A stretch of DNA of 64,000 nucleotides from Caryophanales bacterium UBA6865. Its GTDB lineage: Bacteria; Bacillota_I; Bacilli_A; RFN20; CAG-826. Every line of letters starts with the position of its first letter. Within the stretch, counting starts at the first letter, position 1. Shown here in pieces: positions 8,732-16,172 of this stretch. Location of the stretch: NCBI GenBank assembly GCA_002449265.1, contig DKCV01000021.1:1-64000 (forward strand). The letters are read 5' to 3'. Under the pieces are notes generated by a model, which did no database searches, had not been told where the DNA came from, and worked only from the letters and a program-made list of their open reading frames with translations. The position numbers and the translations under genes are program-made.

Positions 8732-9109
8732 TTACTCCAAGGTAGCTAAAACGTCATTCGCATTGACTGTTTGCCCTTTATTAACGGCAATAGAAGCGAT
8801 TTTTCCATCTCTAGGAGCCTTGATTTCGTTCTCAAGTTTCATTGCTTCTAGGATGAATAAATTGTCGCCAGCCTTTACGCTATCGCCAACTTTTACCTTA
8901 ACATCAAGGATATTCCCTTGCATTGGGGAATTGATTGGCGTGCCACCAGTTAGGGAAGTAGCAGCAGGAACTTTTTGAGTTGGCTCTTCTTTTTTAGTAG
9001 TCGGTGCACTGGCTTTAACGGTTTTGACTTCTAATGGCTCAGTTTCTGAGACCGACATGATTTTGACTTCGTAGGTTTTACCGTTGACTTTAACTTTATA
9101 GATTCTCAT
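8732..9109 (-). CDS. Biotin carrier protein of the oxaloacetate decarboxylase
   Basis: A 125-residue biotinyl-domain protein. The first 30 residues are a short conserved leader found on decarboxylase biotin subunits, then comes a Pro/Ala/Thr linker (about residues 35-55), then a lipoyl/biotinyl domain with EAMKLENEI, where the Lys is the biotinylation site and EAMKL replaces the commoner EAMKM. It shuttles CO2 between OadA and OadB, and is separate rather than fused to the end of OadA. Its ATG overlaps the oadG stop, which predicts translational coupling. Confidence 0.94.
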   Translation of the reverse strand: MRIYKVKVNGKTYEVKIMSVSETEPLEVKTVKASAPTTKKEEPTQKVPAATSLTGGTPINSPMQGNILDVKVKVGDSVKAGDNLFILEAMKLENEIKAPRDGKIASIAVNKGQTVNANDVLATLE

Positions 9110-9444
9110 TTTTTCTTCTCCTCATCGATGCATTTGCAACTGACGACTTTAAAATCTTCTTTGTTCTCTTTTCGATAATCGATAGAAGCGACAAGAATCG
9201 CCGCCATCATGTTATCATCGACTTTCGTACCATCCGCCATGACGACATTCTCTTTGACGTCTAAGGCACGAATGTGATTAAGCGCTTCCATGATCAAGGT
9301 AATCACAATTAAGACTACAAAGACCATGAGTATGCATAGTAGTGAGAGCAAAGCCGCGTCTCCAAACCCATTTACTTCCCATAAGTGGGAGGATGCTTCA
9401 CTGCTTGCGCTAGTTGAAGCGTCAGCTAATAATGGAAGAATCAT
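9106..9444 (-). CDS. oadG: Oxaloacetate decarboxylase gamma-chain-like subunit (OadG)
   Basis: A 112-residue protein with one membrane segment (about residues 30-55) after a short Ser/Ala-rich N-terminus, and a charged cytoplasmic tail carrying a D-x-x-M-A-A-I-L-V-A-S-I pattern like that of OadG/MmdD proteins. In the family this subunit anchors and assembles the complex. The assignment rests partly on position: it overlaps both the oadA stop and the carrier start. Confidence 0.85.
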   Translation of the reverse strand: MILPLLADASTSASSEASSHLWEVNGFGDAALLSLLCILMVFVVLIVITLIMEALNHIRALDVKENVVMADGTKVDDNMMAAILVASIDYRKENKEDFKVVSCKCIDEEKKK

Positions 9445-10808
9445 AAGCTAACGGAGAAACTCTCCGCCTCCAACCCGTATTTGCGTTTCAAGAAAGAAAT
9501 CGCGGTTTGCTCAAACAAGGCAATTGACAAAACGTCTTCATCGCATTTTGCAATTTTGCGATATTCCTTTTTAAGCTTTTCAAATTCTGGGGCTAGTTTA
9601 TCGGCTGGGCGATACGTAATGACTGGGTCATCACCAATAATCTTCTTTTGAATTTTCGGATCAACAGGTGCTGGGGCTTTTCCGTATAAGCCATGGAGAT
9701 AGTCCTTAATTTCTTTTGGCACCATCTTGTAGCGTTCGCCAGTGATGACATTCATCACCGCTTGCGTACCAACCATTTGTGAAAGTGGGGTGACAAGTGG
9801 CGGATACCCTAAATCTTTACGAACTCTTGGGACTTCTTTGAGAACCTCATCGTATTTATCCATCGCACCTTGCTTTTCAAGTTGGCTCATGAGGTTAGAT
9901 AGCATGCCACCTGGGACTTGGTATTTTAAAATGCTAGGATTGCAAGAAAGCGCCTTTGGTTTCAAGATGCCGTTTTTAAGGTATTTCTCTTTGATTGGAG
10001 AAAGGATTGATGCAGCTTGGTCAAGCATATCTTGCTTGAGTTTTGGATCGTATTTTGTTCCTTTTAAGGCATAATTGAATGCTTCAGTCGCTGGTTGAGA
10101 AGTACCTCCAGATAATGGAGATAAGGCAGTATCGATAATGTCGACACCAGCTTCAATCGCGCGGCGATAAGTCAATTGGCAAATGCCGCCTGTGCAGTGA
10201 CTATGAAGTTCAATTGGGAGGTTTGTTCCTTTCTTGAGCTCGCGGATGAGTTTATAGGCGTCTTCCGGTAATAAAACACCGGCCATATCTTTGATGCAAA
10301 GGCTATCGGCACCCATCTTTTCGACTTCTTTAGCAAGGTCAACATAATAAGCAACTGTATGAACTGGGCTAGTGGTGTAAGAAAGCGCAATTTGGCAGTG
10401 CCCGCCATATTTTTTGCAAGCATCGACCGCGGATTTTAAATTGCGGACATCGTTTAACGCGTCAAAGACACGGATAATATCGATGCCGTTAGCTAGAGAT
10501 TTCTCAACGAACTTCTCAACGATATCATCGGGGTAGTGGTGATAACCTAAAATGTTTTGACCGCGGAAAAGCATCTGAAGTTTTGTGTTTGGGCATGCTT
10601 TTCTGATGGCACGAAGTCTTTCCCAAGGATCTTCGTCTAAGAAGCGTAAGCAAGCGTCAAAAGTTGCTCCGCCCCACACTTCAAGCGCGTAATAACCCGC
10701 CTTATCTAGTAACGGTGCAACGCGCAAAATTTCCTCGGTTGTTAATCGAGTTGCTAGAAGTGATTGCGAACCGTCGCGTAATGCTGTATCGACGATTTTT
10801 ACTCCCAT
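9441..10808 (-). CDS. oadA: Oxaloacetate decarboxylase alpha subunit, carboxyltransferase
   Basis: Transfers the carboxyl group of oxaloacetate to biotin, giving pyruvate. From the ATG at 10808 the protein is 455 residues: an HMGL-like TIM barrel starting DTALRDGSQS (residues 6-15; Asp metal ligand), MLFRGQNILGYHHYPDD, the metal-binding ELHSHCTGG, then the conserved PYC/OadA domain with PGGMLSNL. It ends without a biotinyl domain, which is encoded two genes downstream. The frame also opens at 10859, but AGGAGG 7 nt before 10808 fixes the start. It is first in the six-gene operon down to pckA. A pyruvate carboxylase fragment is excluded because oadG and oadB follow. Confidence 0.96.
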   Translation of the reverse strand: MGVKIVDTALRDGSQSLLATRLTTEEILRVAPLLDKAGYYALEVWGGATFDACLRFLDEDPWERLRAIRKACPNTKLQMLFRGQNILGYHHYPDDIVEKFVEKSLANGIDIIRVFDALNDVRNLKSAVDACKKYGGHCQIALSYTTSPVHTVAYYVDLAKEVEKMGADSLCIKDMAGVLLPEDAYKLIRELKKGTNLPIELHSHCTGGICQLTYRRAIEAGVDIIDTALSPLSGGTSQPATEAFNYALKGTKYDPKLKQDMLDQAASILSPIKEKYLKNGILKPKALSCNPSILKYQVPGGMLSNLMSQLEKQGAMDKYDEVLKEVPRVRKDLGYPPLVTPLSQMVGTQAVMNVITGERYKMVPKEIKDYLHGLYGKAPAPVDPKIQKKIIGDDPVITYRPADKLAPEFEKLKKEYRKIAKCDEDVLSIALFEQTAISFLKRKYGLEAESFSVSL

Positions 10809-10857
10809 ATTTTTTCCTCCTCGTTGGTTCAAGGTAAATTTTTTCGAAATCCCTCCC

Positions 10858-10863
10858 ATTGTA
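10858..10863 (-). promoter_or_regulatory. Possible -10 of the oad operon
   Basis: TACAAT on the minus strand, about 50 nt upstream of oadA, gives a short leader containing the strong AGGAGG. The -35 is unclear. Confidence 0.35.
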
Positions 10864-10900
10864 CACCTTTTATTTCTTGTCTAAGTAGAACTTTCTTAAA

Positions 10901-10927
10901 AAAGAAAAGACGCTCCTTAGAAGCGTC
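10901..10927 (-). terminator. Terminator of bioY
   Basis: On the minus strand GACGCT (10927-10922) pairs with AGCGTC (10914-10909), followed by TTTTCTTTTTT. It separates bioY from the oad operon. Confidence 0.9.
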
Positions 10928-10947
10928 GAAATAAGGCATCGCTTTCC

Positions 10948-11526
10948 TTAATGAAGTTGGTTCAAAAGGGGTCGAATGCGAATGCTCGCAATGGAAGCTA
11001 AAGCAATTTTTAGCGTATCGCCAAGTAAGAACGGGACAACTGCGACCATGAGAGCTTTAGAAACCTCATAATTACTATAGATAACTAGCCAAATCGTTCC
11101 GATAGAATATAGAACAATCGTTCCGATTATCATAAGAAGTGGATAGAACCATTTTTGGTTGGCTCGCTTTTTCAAAAAAAACGATTCGAGAAATACGCAT
11201 GGCAAATATCCGATTAGAAAGCCTCCGGTTGGCCCAAGTATGACTTGAAATCCCCCTTGGAAAGAAGAAAAGACAGGTAAACCCACTGTGCCTAATAATA
11301 AATAAGAAGCAACAATGAGACAGGCGATTTTCCAATCAAACACTGCGCCGATGATATATAAAACTAAAGTTGCTAAAGTGATAGGGACTGGTCCAATCGG
11401 GATCGATAGAGGGGAAAGCACGCACATTAAGGCGGTGAACATTCCGATTTGGCATATGCTTCTTACTAAAGAACTTTGCCAGTTCTCTTTTTTAGTGATA
11501 GTCGCATTTTTTTCTCTTTCATCCAT
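10948..11526 (-). CDS. bioY: Biotin transporter, BioY family S component
   Basis: The substrate-binding membrane component of an ECF-type biotin importer. The 192 residues contain about six membrane helices and the BioY signatures PIPITLATL-like (PVPITLATL), the GLPVFSSFQGGF block and GPTGGFLIGYLPC. No ECF ATPase or T component is in the window, so a shared ECF module elsewhere is likely. The gene sits directly upstream of the biotin-dependent decarboxylase operon but has its own promoter (extended -10 TGCTAAAAT, 10 nt from the ATG) and terminator. The short N-terminal charged stretch before the first helix is unremarkable. Confidence 0.93.
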   Translation of the reverse strand: MDEREKNATITKKENWQSSLVRSICQIGMFTALMCVLSPLSIPIGPVPITLATLVLYIIGAVFDWKIACLIVASYLLLGTVGLPVFSSFQGGFQVILGPTGGFLIGYLPCVFLESFFLKKRANQKWFYPLLMIIGTIVLYSIGTIWLVIYSNYEVSKALMVAVVPFLLGDTLKIALASIASIRIRPLLNQLH

Positions 11527-11536
11527 AAGCGGAGAA

Positions 11537-11542
11537 ATTTTA
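11537..11542 (-). promoter_or_regulatory. Extended -10 TAAAAT of bioY (near-leaderless)
   Basis: TGC-TAAAAT on the minus strand lies 10 nt before the bioY ATG, leaving at most a few untranslated bases. The gap of about 85 bases to the divergent DUF2804 gene holds both promoters. Confidence 0.55.
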
Positions 11543-11599
11543 GCACCGCTTTCTCTTTCCTACCATCTGTAATGGCTTAAAAAAGCTATGAAAAACGTT

Positions 11600-11605
11600 T
11601 AAAAT
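11600..11605 (+). promoter_or_regulatory. -10 TAAAAT of a predicted leaderless transcript (DUF2804 gene)
   Basis: TAAAAT is followed by 6 nt and the ATG at 11612. No Shine-Dalgarno is present. Confidence 0.6.
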
Positions 11606-11611
11606 TTATTC

Positions 11612-12643
11612 ATGGAACAAAAAGAGCATTTATTGTCGAAGGGGCCTTTATTAAATGAAGAAGGAAATTTAGTGGAAGCCGGTTATTCGTTTTCTCTAAT
11701 TAAGGAATATCGCCGTTCTTCAATCAAGGCCAATAAGTCGCGCATTAAAGAATGGGACTATTATTACATTGGTAATCAAGAACGCGGCATTGCTTTAACG
11801 ATCGCCGACAATAGTTATATGGATTTAGCTTCTGTGAGTTTACTTGATTTTACGAGCGGAACTTATTTAGAGAAGATGGTCACCCGTCCTTTTAGTAATG
11901 GAAAAAGAAATTTGCCTTCTTCTTCCGTATGCGGTGACACGCTTTATCTCGATAAAAAAGTGACCATGAAATTCGTTCATGAAGAAGGAATTCGTCATAT
12001 TTATTGCGTTTTTCCAAAATTCGGAAAATGGGGTGAAGAACTTAAAGTGGATATTTCCTTAAAAGAAATGAGTGATAAATCGATGGTAATTGCGACTCCT
12101 TTTTATAAGAAACGTCACTTTTATTACAATCAAAAAATCAATAATCTCGAGGCACATGGTTACGCAAAACTCGGCGAGAAATATATTGATTTCTCCAAAG
12201 ATAGCTATGGCGTTCTTGATTGGGGGAGAGGGGTATGGACTTACCAAAATACTTGGTATTGGAGTAGCTTATCTAGCAAAATCGGAAACGAGGTCATTGG
12301 ATGGAATTTAGGATATGGTTTTGGCGACACTTCTAAGGCTAGTGAAAACGTGCTTTTCGTGAACCAAAACGCCTATAAATTGCGCGATGTCACCTTTCTT
12401 ATTCCTAAGAAAAAAGGAAAAGACGATTTTCTTTCTCCTTGGTTAGTCACTTCGCGTAATGGCGATATCCATTTAGAATTTACGCCAATTTTAGATAGAC
12501 ATGGTGGAGCAAATCTTTTATTTTTCGTGAGCGATCAGCACCAAGTATTCGGAAAATGGAATGGCTATTTTTCCCTAAACGACAAGAAAATTGAAATCAG
12601 GAATGTCATCGGTTTTGCCGAAAAAGTATTCAATCGTTGGTAA
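11612..12643 (+). CDS. DUF2804 domain-containing protein
   Basis: A 343-residue soluble protein matching DUF2804 along its length. Conserved features are the early KGPLLNEEGNLVEAGYS segment, the S-V-C-G-D region near residue 108, and the central SYGVLDWGRGVWTYQNTWYW block near residue 200. The biochemical function of the family is not known to me. The Trp/Tyr-rich beta-strand pattern suggests a lipocalin-like or carbohydrate-binding beta fold, which is inference only. It is followed after about 60 nt by a GPH-type sugar symporter with its own -10, so the two may be co-regulated but not strictly co-transcribed. The start is leaderless-type. Confidence 0.85.
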   Translation: MEQKEHLLSKGPLLNEEGNLVEAGYSFSLIKEYRRSSIKANKSRIKEWDYYYIGNQERGIALTIADNSYMDLASVSLLDFTSGTYLEKMVTRPFSNGKRNLPSSSVCGDTLYLDKKVTMKFVHEEGIRHIYCVFPKFGKWGEELKVDISLKEMSDKSMVIATPFYKKRHFYYNQKINNLEAHGYAKLGEKYIDFSKDSYGVLDWGRGVWTYQNTWYWSSLSSKIGNEVIGWNLGYGFGDTSKASENVLFVNQNAYKLRDVTFLIPKKKGKDDFLSPWLVTSRNGDIHLEFTPILDRHGGANLLFFVSDQHQVFGKWNGYFSLNDKKIEIRNVIGFAEKVFNRW

Positions 12644-12682
12644 ATGATGACGATATTTTGAGGAATTTGCTTCAAAACCTTG

Positions 12683-12688
12683 TATAGT
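12683..12688 (+). promoter_or_regulatory. -10 TATAGT of the GPH symporter gene
   Basis: TATAGT lies 12 nt before the ATG at 12701, giving a leader of a few bases without a Shine-Dalgarno. Confidence 0.45.
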
Positions 12689-12700
12689 ATCTTCGCGAAA

Positions 12701-14347
12701 ATGATGCATTGGGGAAAACGAAAAAAAGATGGACTAACGGCAGGGACGTTTTCTGGGAATCATGTCCCAAAAGCGACTGGTATTATCTATTCTTTTTCTG
12801 GTATTTTCCGTGATGCCTGTACGATTCTAGTTTCTGGTTTCTATTTAACGTTCGCTAAAACTAGCGGTTTACTTGGAACTGGCCAAGAATATCTTCAGCA
12901 GCTTTCGACCATTTCGATCATCTTTGCGTTACTTCTAATTTGGGACGGATTCAATGATCCAATCATGTCTTTTATTGTTGAACGCTGCCACTTTAAAAGC
13001 GGGAAATATCGCCCCTGGATTTTATTAGGGGCAATCGGAACTAGCTTAGTGGTCCTTTCAATGTTCCTTTTTGAACCGCGTGGATGGTGGTTTGTCGCCA
13101 TGTTTGGAGTCTATTATTTCCTTTGGGACTTCACGTTTACCATGAATGATATCGCATATTGGGCGATGTTACCGAGTTTAACGAGCGAAGAAGGGGAACG
13201 GAAAAAACTCACCGCCCTAGTTTCTATCGCGGCGATGCTAGGTAATATCGGAATGAATGTTCTTGTCGTTCTACTACAAGGGGATGGCTCGAATAATTAT
13301 CGTCTTTTTGGCTACATCGCTATTCCAACAACCATTCTCTTTTTGCTTTCCCAACTCCTCGTCTATTTCTTTTGCAAAGAACATGAACGTGATTTGGTGC
13401 AAGAAGCAATCTCGAAAGAGACGAAATTCTTCGATCTATTCAAAGTGTTTAAACAAAGCAAGCCATTACGAATGGTAGTTATTTCCATCTTTTTCTATTA
13501 CTTATTAGGCAATATCACCATGGGATTTGGCTATGACTATTTCTACTTCACATATGGAGGTATTCAACTTGGAGGGGCGGTTGCGGTTTGGTTTCTAGCT
13601 TTCTATGTTTTAGGGGCATTATCCTCGCAAATCCTTTATCCTACGATTGCAAAACGTTTCTCTTATATGACGATTATGCGCGTAGGGTTCTACACCTGCA
13701 TTTCTTGTTTCCTTCTATTTTTCTTAATTGGTGTCCCTCTTTTTAGCGATAAGCCTATCGCTTATAGCGAGCCTACTTTCTTTAGTGGAACTTCTTTGCT
13801 CAACCCTTTTAATGGCACAGGGTGGCTTGTTTTCATTCCGACATTCTTTTTCTCAATGGCCTTAGGCATTATGTATTTGGTGCAGCTTGTTTTGCTTCAA
13901 GATTCGATTGATTATAACGAATGGAAATTCGGTGAAAGAAAAGAAGCGGTCGCGTTTGCGTGGCGTCCTCTTGATTCAAAGCTTGCTGGGGCTTTAGAAA
14001 AAGGCCTTTATAGCATTGCGATTGTGGCAAGTGGCGTTTATCTCACGTTGGACGCGGTGAATGAAGCTAACCAGAAACGCGAAGCAGGTTTAGTAGAGGC
14101 TAGCGAGGCTAGCGAACTAATTTCTACTGCCTTTAATAGCATTTCCAATGAAATGAAAATTGCCTTTGCCGCTTGGTTCATTGGCTCAATTCTTATTTGC
14201 TTAGTCGGGGAATTCCTGACGATTCGCTTTGGCTATAGAATCAGCGAAAAGGAACACAATCAAATTCTCAAGGAATTAGAAATTCGTCACCAAAAGGATA
14301 ATGAAACTTGCCTCAAAAAAGAAAAGGACGCCGAAAGCCATTTATAA
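12701..14347 (+). CDS. GPH family (glycoside-pentoside-hexuronide) cation symporter
   Basis: A 548-residue carrier with about 12 membrane segments. It shows the GPH signatures IWDGFNDPIMSFIVERCHFKSG-KYRPW near residues 85-110 and FTMNDIAYWAMLPSLT-EGER near residue 150. The family imports glycosides with Na+ or H+. A long hydrophilic segment before the last helix (about 450-490) and a charged tail are present. The frame extends upstream to a TTG at 12680, but a -10 element overlaps that stretch, so ATG 12701 (or the adjacent ATG at 12704) is preferred. Substrate unknown; the companion DUF2804 gene gives no clue. Confidence 0.87.
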   Translation: MMHWGKRKKDGLTAGTFSGNHVPKATGIIYSFSGIFRDACTILVSGFYLTFAKTSGLLGTGQEYLQQLSTISIIFALLLIWDGFNDPIMSFIVERCHFKSGKYRPWILLGAIGTSLVVLSMFLFEPRGWWFVAMFGVYYFLWDFTFTMNDIAYWAMLPSLTSEEGERKKLTALVSIAAMLGNIGMNVLVVLLQGDGSNNYRLFGYIAIPTTILFLLSQLLVYFFCKEHERDLVQEAISKETKFFDLFKVFKQSKPLRMVVISIFFYYLLGNITMGFGYDYFYFTYGGIQLGGAVAVWFLAFYVLGALSSQILYPTIAKRFSYMTIMRVGFYTCISCFLLFFLIGVPLFSDKPIAYSEPTFFSGTSLLNPFNGTGWLVFIPTFFFSMALGIMYLVQLVLLQDSIDYNEWKFGERKEAVAFAWRPLDSKLAGALEKGLYSIAIVASGVYLTLDAVNEANQKREAGLVEASEASELISTAFNSISNEMKIAFAAWFIGSILICLVGEFLTIRFGYRISEKEHNQILKELEIRHQKDNETCLKKEKDAESHL

Positions 14348-14504
14348 TTTAAGATAGCAATGTGCTTTTACGTTAATTTTGGTTCTTTCATATGCTAAAA
14401 AGAGAGGGAATCCACCGTTTGTTTTCTTGGCCTTTATGTAGAAAATAAGTTCTCCCTTGTTTTTCCCTTCACTTGTGTATAAGATAGTCGAGCCGAAAAT
14501 CTAT
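14348..14504. other. Intergenic region before the initiator tRNA
   Basis: No gene is visible. TTGTTT (14457) and TATAAG (14478), 15 nt apart, may be the tRNA promoter. Confidence 0.35.
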
Positions 14505-14581
14505 CGCGGGGTAGGGCAGCCTGGTAGCCTGCCAGGCCCATAACCTGGAGGTCGGTGGTTCAAATCCACCCCCCGCAACCA
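14505..14581 (+). tRNA. Initiator tRNA-fMet (CAU)
   Basis: The cloverleaf has acceptor CGCGGGG/CCCCGCA with the C1-A72 mismatch that marks bacterial initiators, D-stem GGGC/GCCT, anticodon stem CCAGG/CCTGG, T-stem GGTGG/CCACC and encoded CCA. Two departures from the usual initiator are visible: the anticodon loop reads CCCATAA, so position 33 is C instead of the nearly universal U, and the 29-41 pair is A-U so that only two of the three anticodon-stem G-C pairs remain. Loss of one such pair is known in some Mycoplasma. Confidence 0.93.
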
Positions 14582-14592
14582 CTCGGCAATTG

Positions 14593-14616
14593 CTCCTGAT
14601 GATTCAGGAGTTTTTA
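14593..14616 (+). terminator. Terminator of tRNA-fMet
   Basis: CTCCTGA (14593-14599), a TGAT loop, TCAGGAG (14604-14610), then TTTTTAT. Confidence 0.9.
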
Positions 14617-14634
14617 TCTTTTCGATGGAACCTC

Positions 14635-15183
14635 TTATTTTAGAAGACCAAGATTTTCAGCGATCCAGTTCTTGATGATAAGCGGGGCGTTTTCCATATA
14701 ATTTGCGTAAATGGCAAACCCTTCCTTGACCTTAACGCCAGGGATTTCATGCTGAATGTCTTCTAAGCTATATAAGAAAAGCTGTCCGCCATGCGTTACG
14801 AAAGGAATAACGAGTTTTCCCTTAAAATCATGTTCTTTTAAGAAAGAATTGATGAGGCGAGGGCAACTTCCCCACCAGTTAGGATAACCTAAAAAGATCG
14901 TATCGTAGTCGTTAAAATTCTTTGGACCAAGGACTAATTTTGGATAGCTAGATTTTTCTTTTTCTTCTCTAGCTTGATTTGCGACCATTGTGTAAAAGAA
15001 AGAATAGGGTTCTAAAGGCGATATTTCGTATAAATCCGCGGCAAATCCCCCATCAATTAATTGTTTTTCAAGGATTTTCGCTGCTTTTGCAGTGTTTCCT
15101 TCCATTCCGATATTGACGACTTTGTCATCGATTAAGTTTTCCCCTCCATGTGAGAAATAGGCGATTAAGATTCTTTTTGCCAT
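14635..15183 (-). CDS. Flavodoxin family protein
   Basis: A 182-residue protein of the flavodoxin-like fold. The N-terminal AKRILIAYFSHGG is the FMN phosphate-binding strand-loop, though the spacing is longer than in classical flavodoxins: a 15-residue insert precedes GNTAKAAKIL. The mid-protein FLGYPNWWGSCPRLINSFL matches the W-containing FMN loop of the flavodoxin_4/NAD(P)H-dehydrogenase-like group, and FVTHGG follows. It probably carries electrons or acts as a small quinone/flavin reductase. The gene is monocistronic, starts after GGAGG, and converges on the tRNA-fMet terminator. Confidence 0.87.
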   Translation of the reverse strand: MAKRILIAYFSHGGENLIDDKVVNIGMEGNTAKAAKILEKQLIDGGFAADLYEISPLEPYSFFYTMVANQAREEKEKSSYPKLVLGPKNFNDYDTIFLGYPNWWGSCPRLINSFLKEHDFKGKLVIPFVTHGGQLFLYSLEDIQHEIPGVKVKEGFAIYANYMENAPLIIKNWIAENLGLLK

Positions 15184-15290
15184 TTGTCTATTTTCCTCCG
15201 AAATGAATTTTAGCTATCTTTAAGGTACTTTTGTTTCAAAACGCTTTAGAAATTCGCTTTTATAACATTTCTTTAGCGTTTCAATTTGTG

Positions 15291-15296
15291 TAAAAT
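15291..15296 (+). promoter_or_regulatory. -10 TAAAAT of a predicted leaderless transcript (first PlsC gene)
   Basis: TAAAAT is followed by 7 nt and the ATG at 15304. No Shine-Dalgarno is present. Confidence 0.6.
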
Positions 15297-15303
15297 GGGA
15301 CGC

Positions 15304-16113
15304 ATGAGCAAAAAACGCGTTATTTATTATAGCGACCTCAATAACGATGACTTCGCAAAACGGAAAATCAAAAGAAAACCTCTTTCTGATAATTTCAAAT
15401 ACCTCAATAAAAGAAATTTTCTTACGCGTTTCTTTTCGTGCTTACTATATCGACTTATTGCGATTCCCGTTGCTTGGATCTATTCAAAACTTATTTGGAA
15501 TACGCATGCAGCTGGAAAAAAACGTTTAAAAAGAGCCCGTATCCATGGTGGATATTTTTTGTATGGCAACCATACGCAAGAAGCCGATGGTATTATTCCG
15601 CACGGAACTATTGCTAACCATAAACGTGTCTTTACGGTTTGCTCACAAGAAACCGTAAGTATTCCTGGGCTAAAGACGCTTGTGACGATGCTTGGGGCAT
15701 TGCCTATTCCTTCTTCTCCAAAGCAAGCGCAAAATTTCTTAGAAGCGGTGGAATATTATTATAAAAAAGGTGGGGTAATCCTCATTTATCCTGAAGCCCA
15801 CATTTGGCCTTATGCGACCTTGATTCGTGATTTTCCCGATGCAAGTTTTACTTATCCTGCTCAATTAAACGCGCCAGTGGTCGCATTTTGCAATACCTAT
15901 AAAAAGCGTAAGATATTCCGCAAGCTTCCTCCAAAGATTGTTACTCATATTAGCGCTCCGATTTATCCAGATACCACCCTTCCTTTAGGAGAACGCGCCC
16001 ACGATCTAAGGGAACAAGTCCATAATTTCATGGTCGATGTTTCTGGTTCTTTGGATAATTATGAATATGTTCGTTACGTTTATCGTCCAAAGAAAGAAAA
16101 AGACGAAGATTAA
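15304..16113 (+). CDS. Lysophospholipid (1-acylglycerol-3-phosphate) acyltransferase family protein
   Basis: A 269-residue PlsC-type acyltransferase. The catalytic NHTQEAD (H-x4-D) is near residue 83 and the second block is IYPEAHIWPY. The N-terminal basic region is followed by a hydrophobic helix (about residues 42-60), which would anchor it to the cytoplasmic membrane face. It would transfer an acyl group to lysophosphatidate or a related acceptor. IYPEAH replaces the usual YPEGTR, and the HTQEAD spacing is also divergent, so the acceptor may differ from that of the second paralogue at 45119. The start is set at 15304; an upstream TTG at 15286 overlaps the -10. Confidence 0.85.
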   Translation: MSKKRVIYYSDLNNDDFAKRKIKRKPLSDNFKYLNKRNFLTRFFSCLLYRLIAIPVAWIYSKLIWNTHAAGKKRLKRARIHGGYFLYGNHTQEADGIIPHGTIANHKRVFTVCSQETVSIPGLKTLVTMLGALPIPSSPKQAQNFLEAVEYYYKKGGVILIYPEAHIWPYATLIRDFPDASFTYPAQLNAPVVAFCNTYKKRKIFRKLPPKIVTHISAPIYPDTTLPLGERAHDLREQVHNFMVDVSGSLDNYEYVRYVYRPKKEKDED

Positions 16114-16158
16114 TAAGCTTTGCTTTTTGATTCGGAAATTGTTTGACAAAAGAATTAT

Positions 16159-16171
16159 GTGACTATGTCAC
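16159..16171. repeat. Short palindrome GTGAC-TAT-GTCAC
   Basis: A 13-nt perfect inverted repeat just before the 3' end of the ATPase pseudogene, downstream of the first PlsC gene. It could be a protein site or chance. Confidence 0.3.
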
Positions 16172-16172
16172 C

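Noticed and set aside
12680..12700. Upstream TTG start for the GPH symporter
   Set aside because: The added codons contain the -10 element TATAGT; ATG 12701 fits better.
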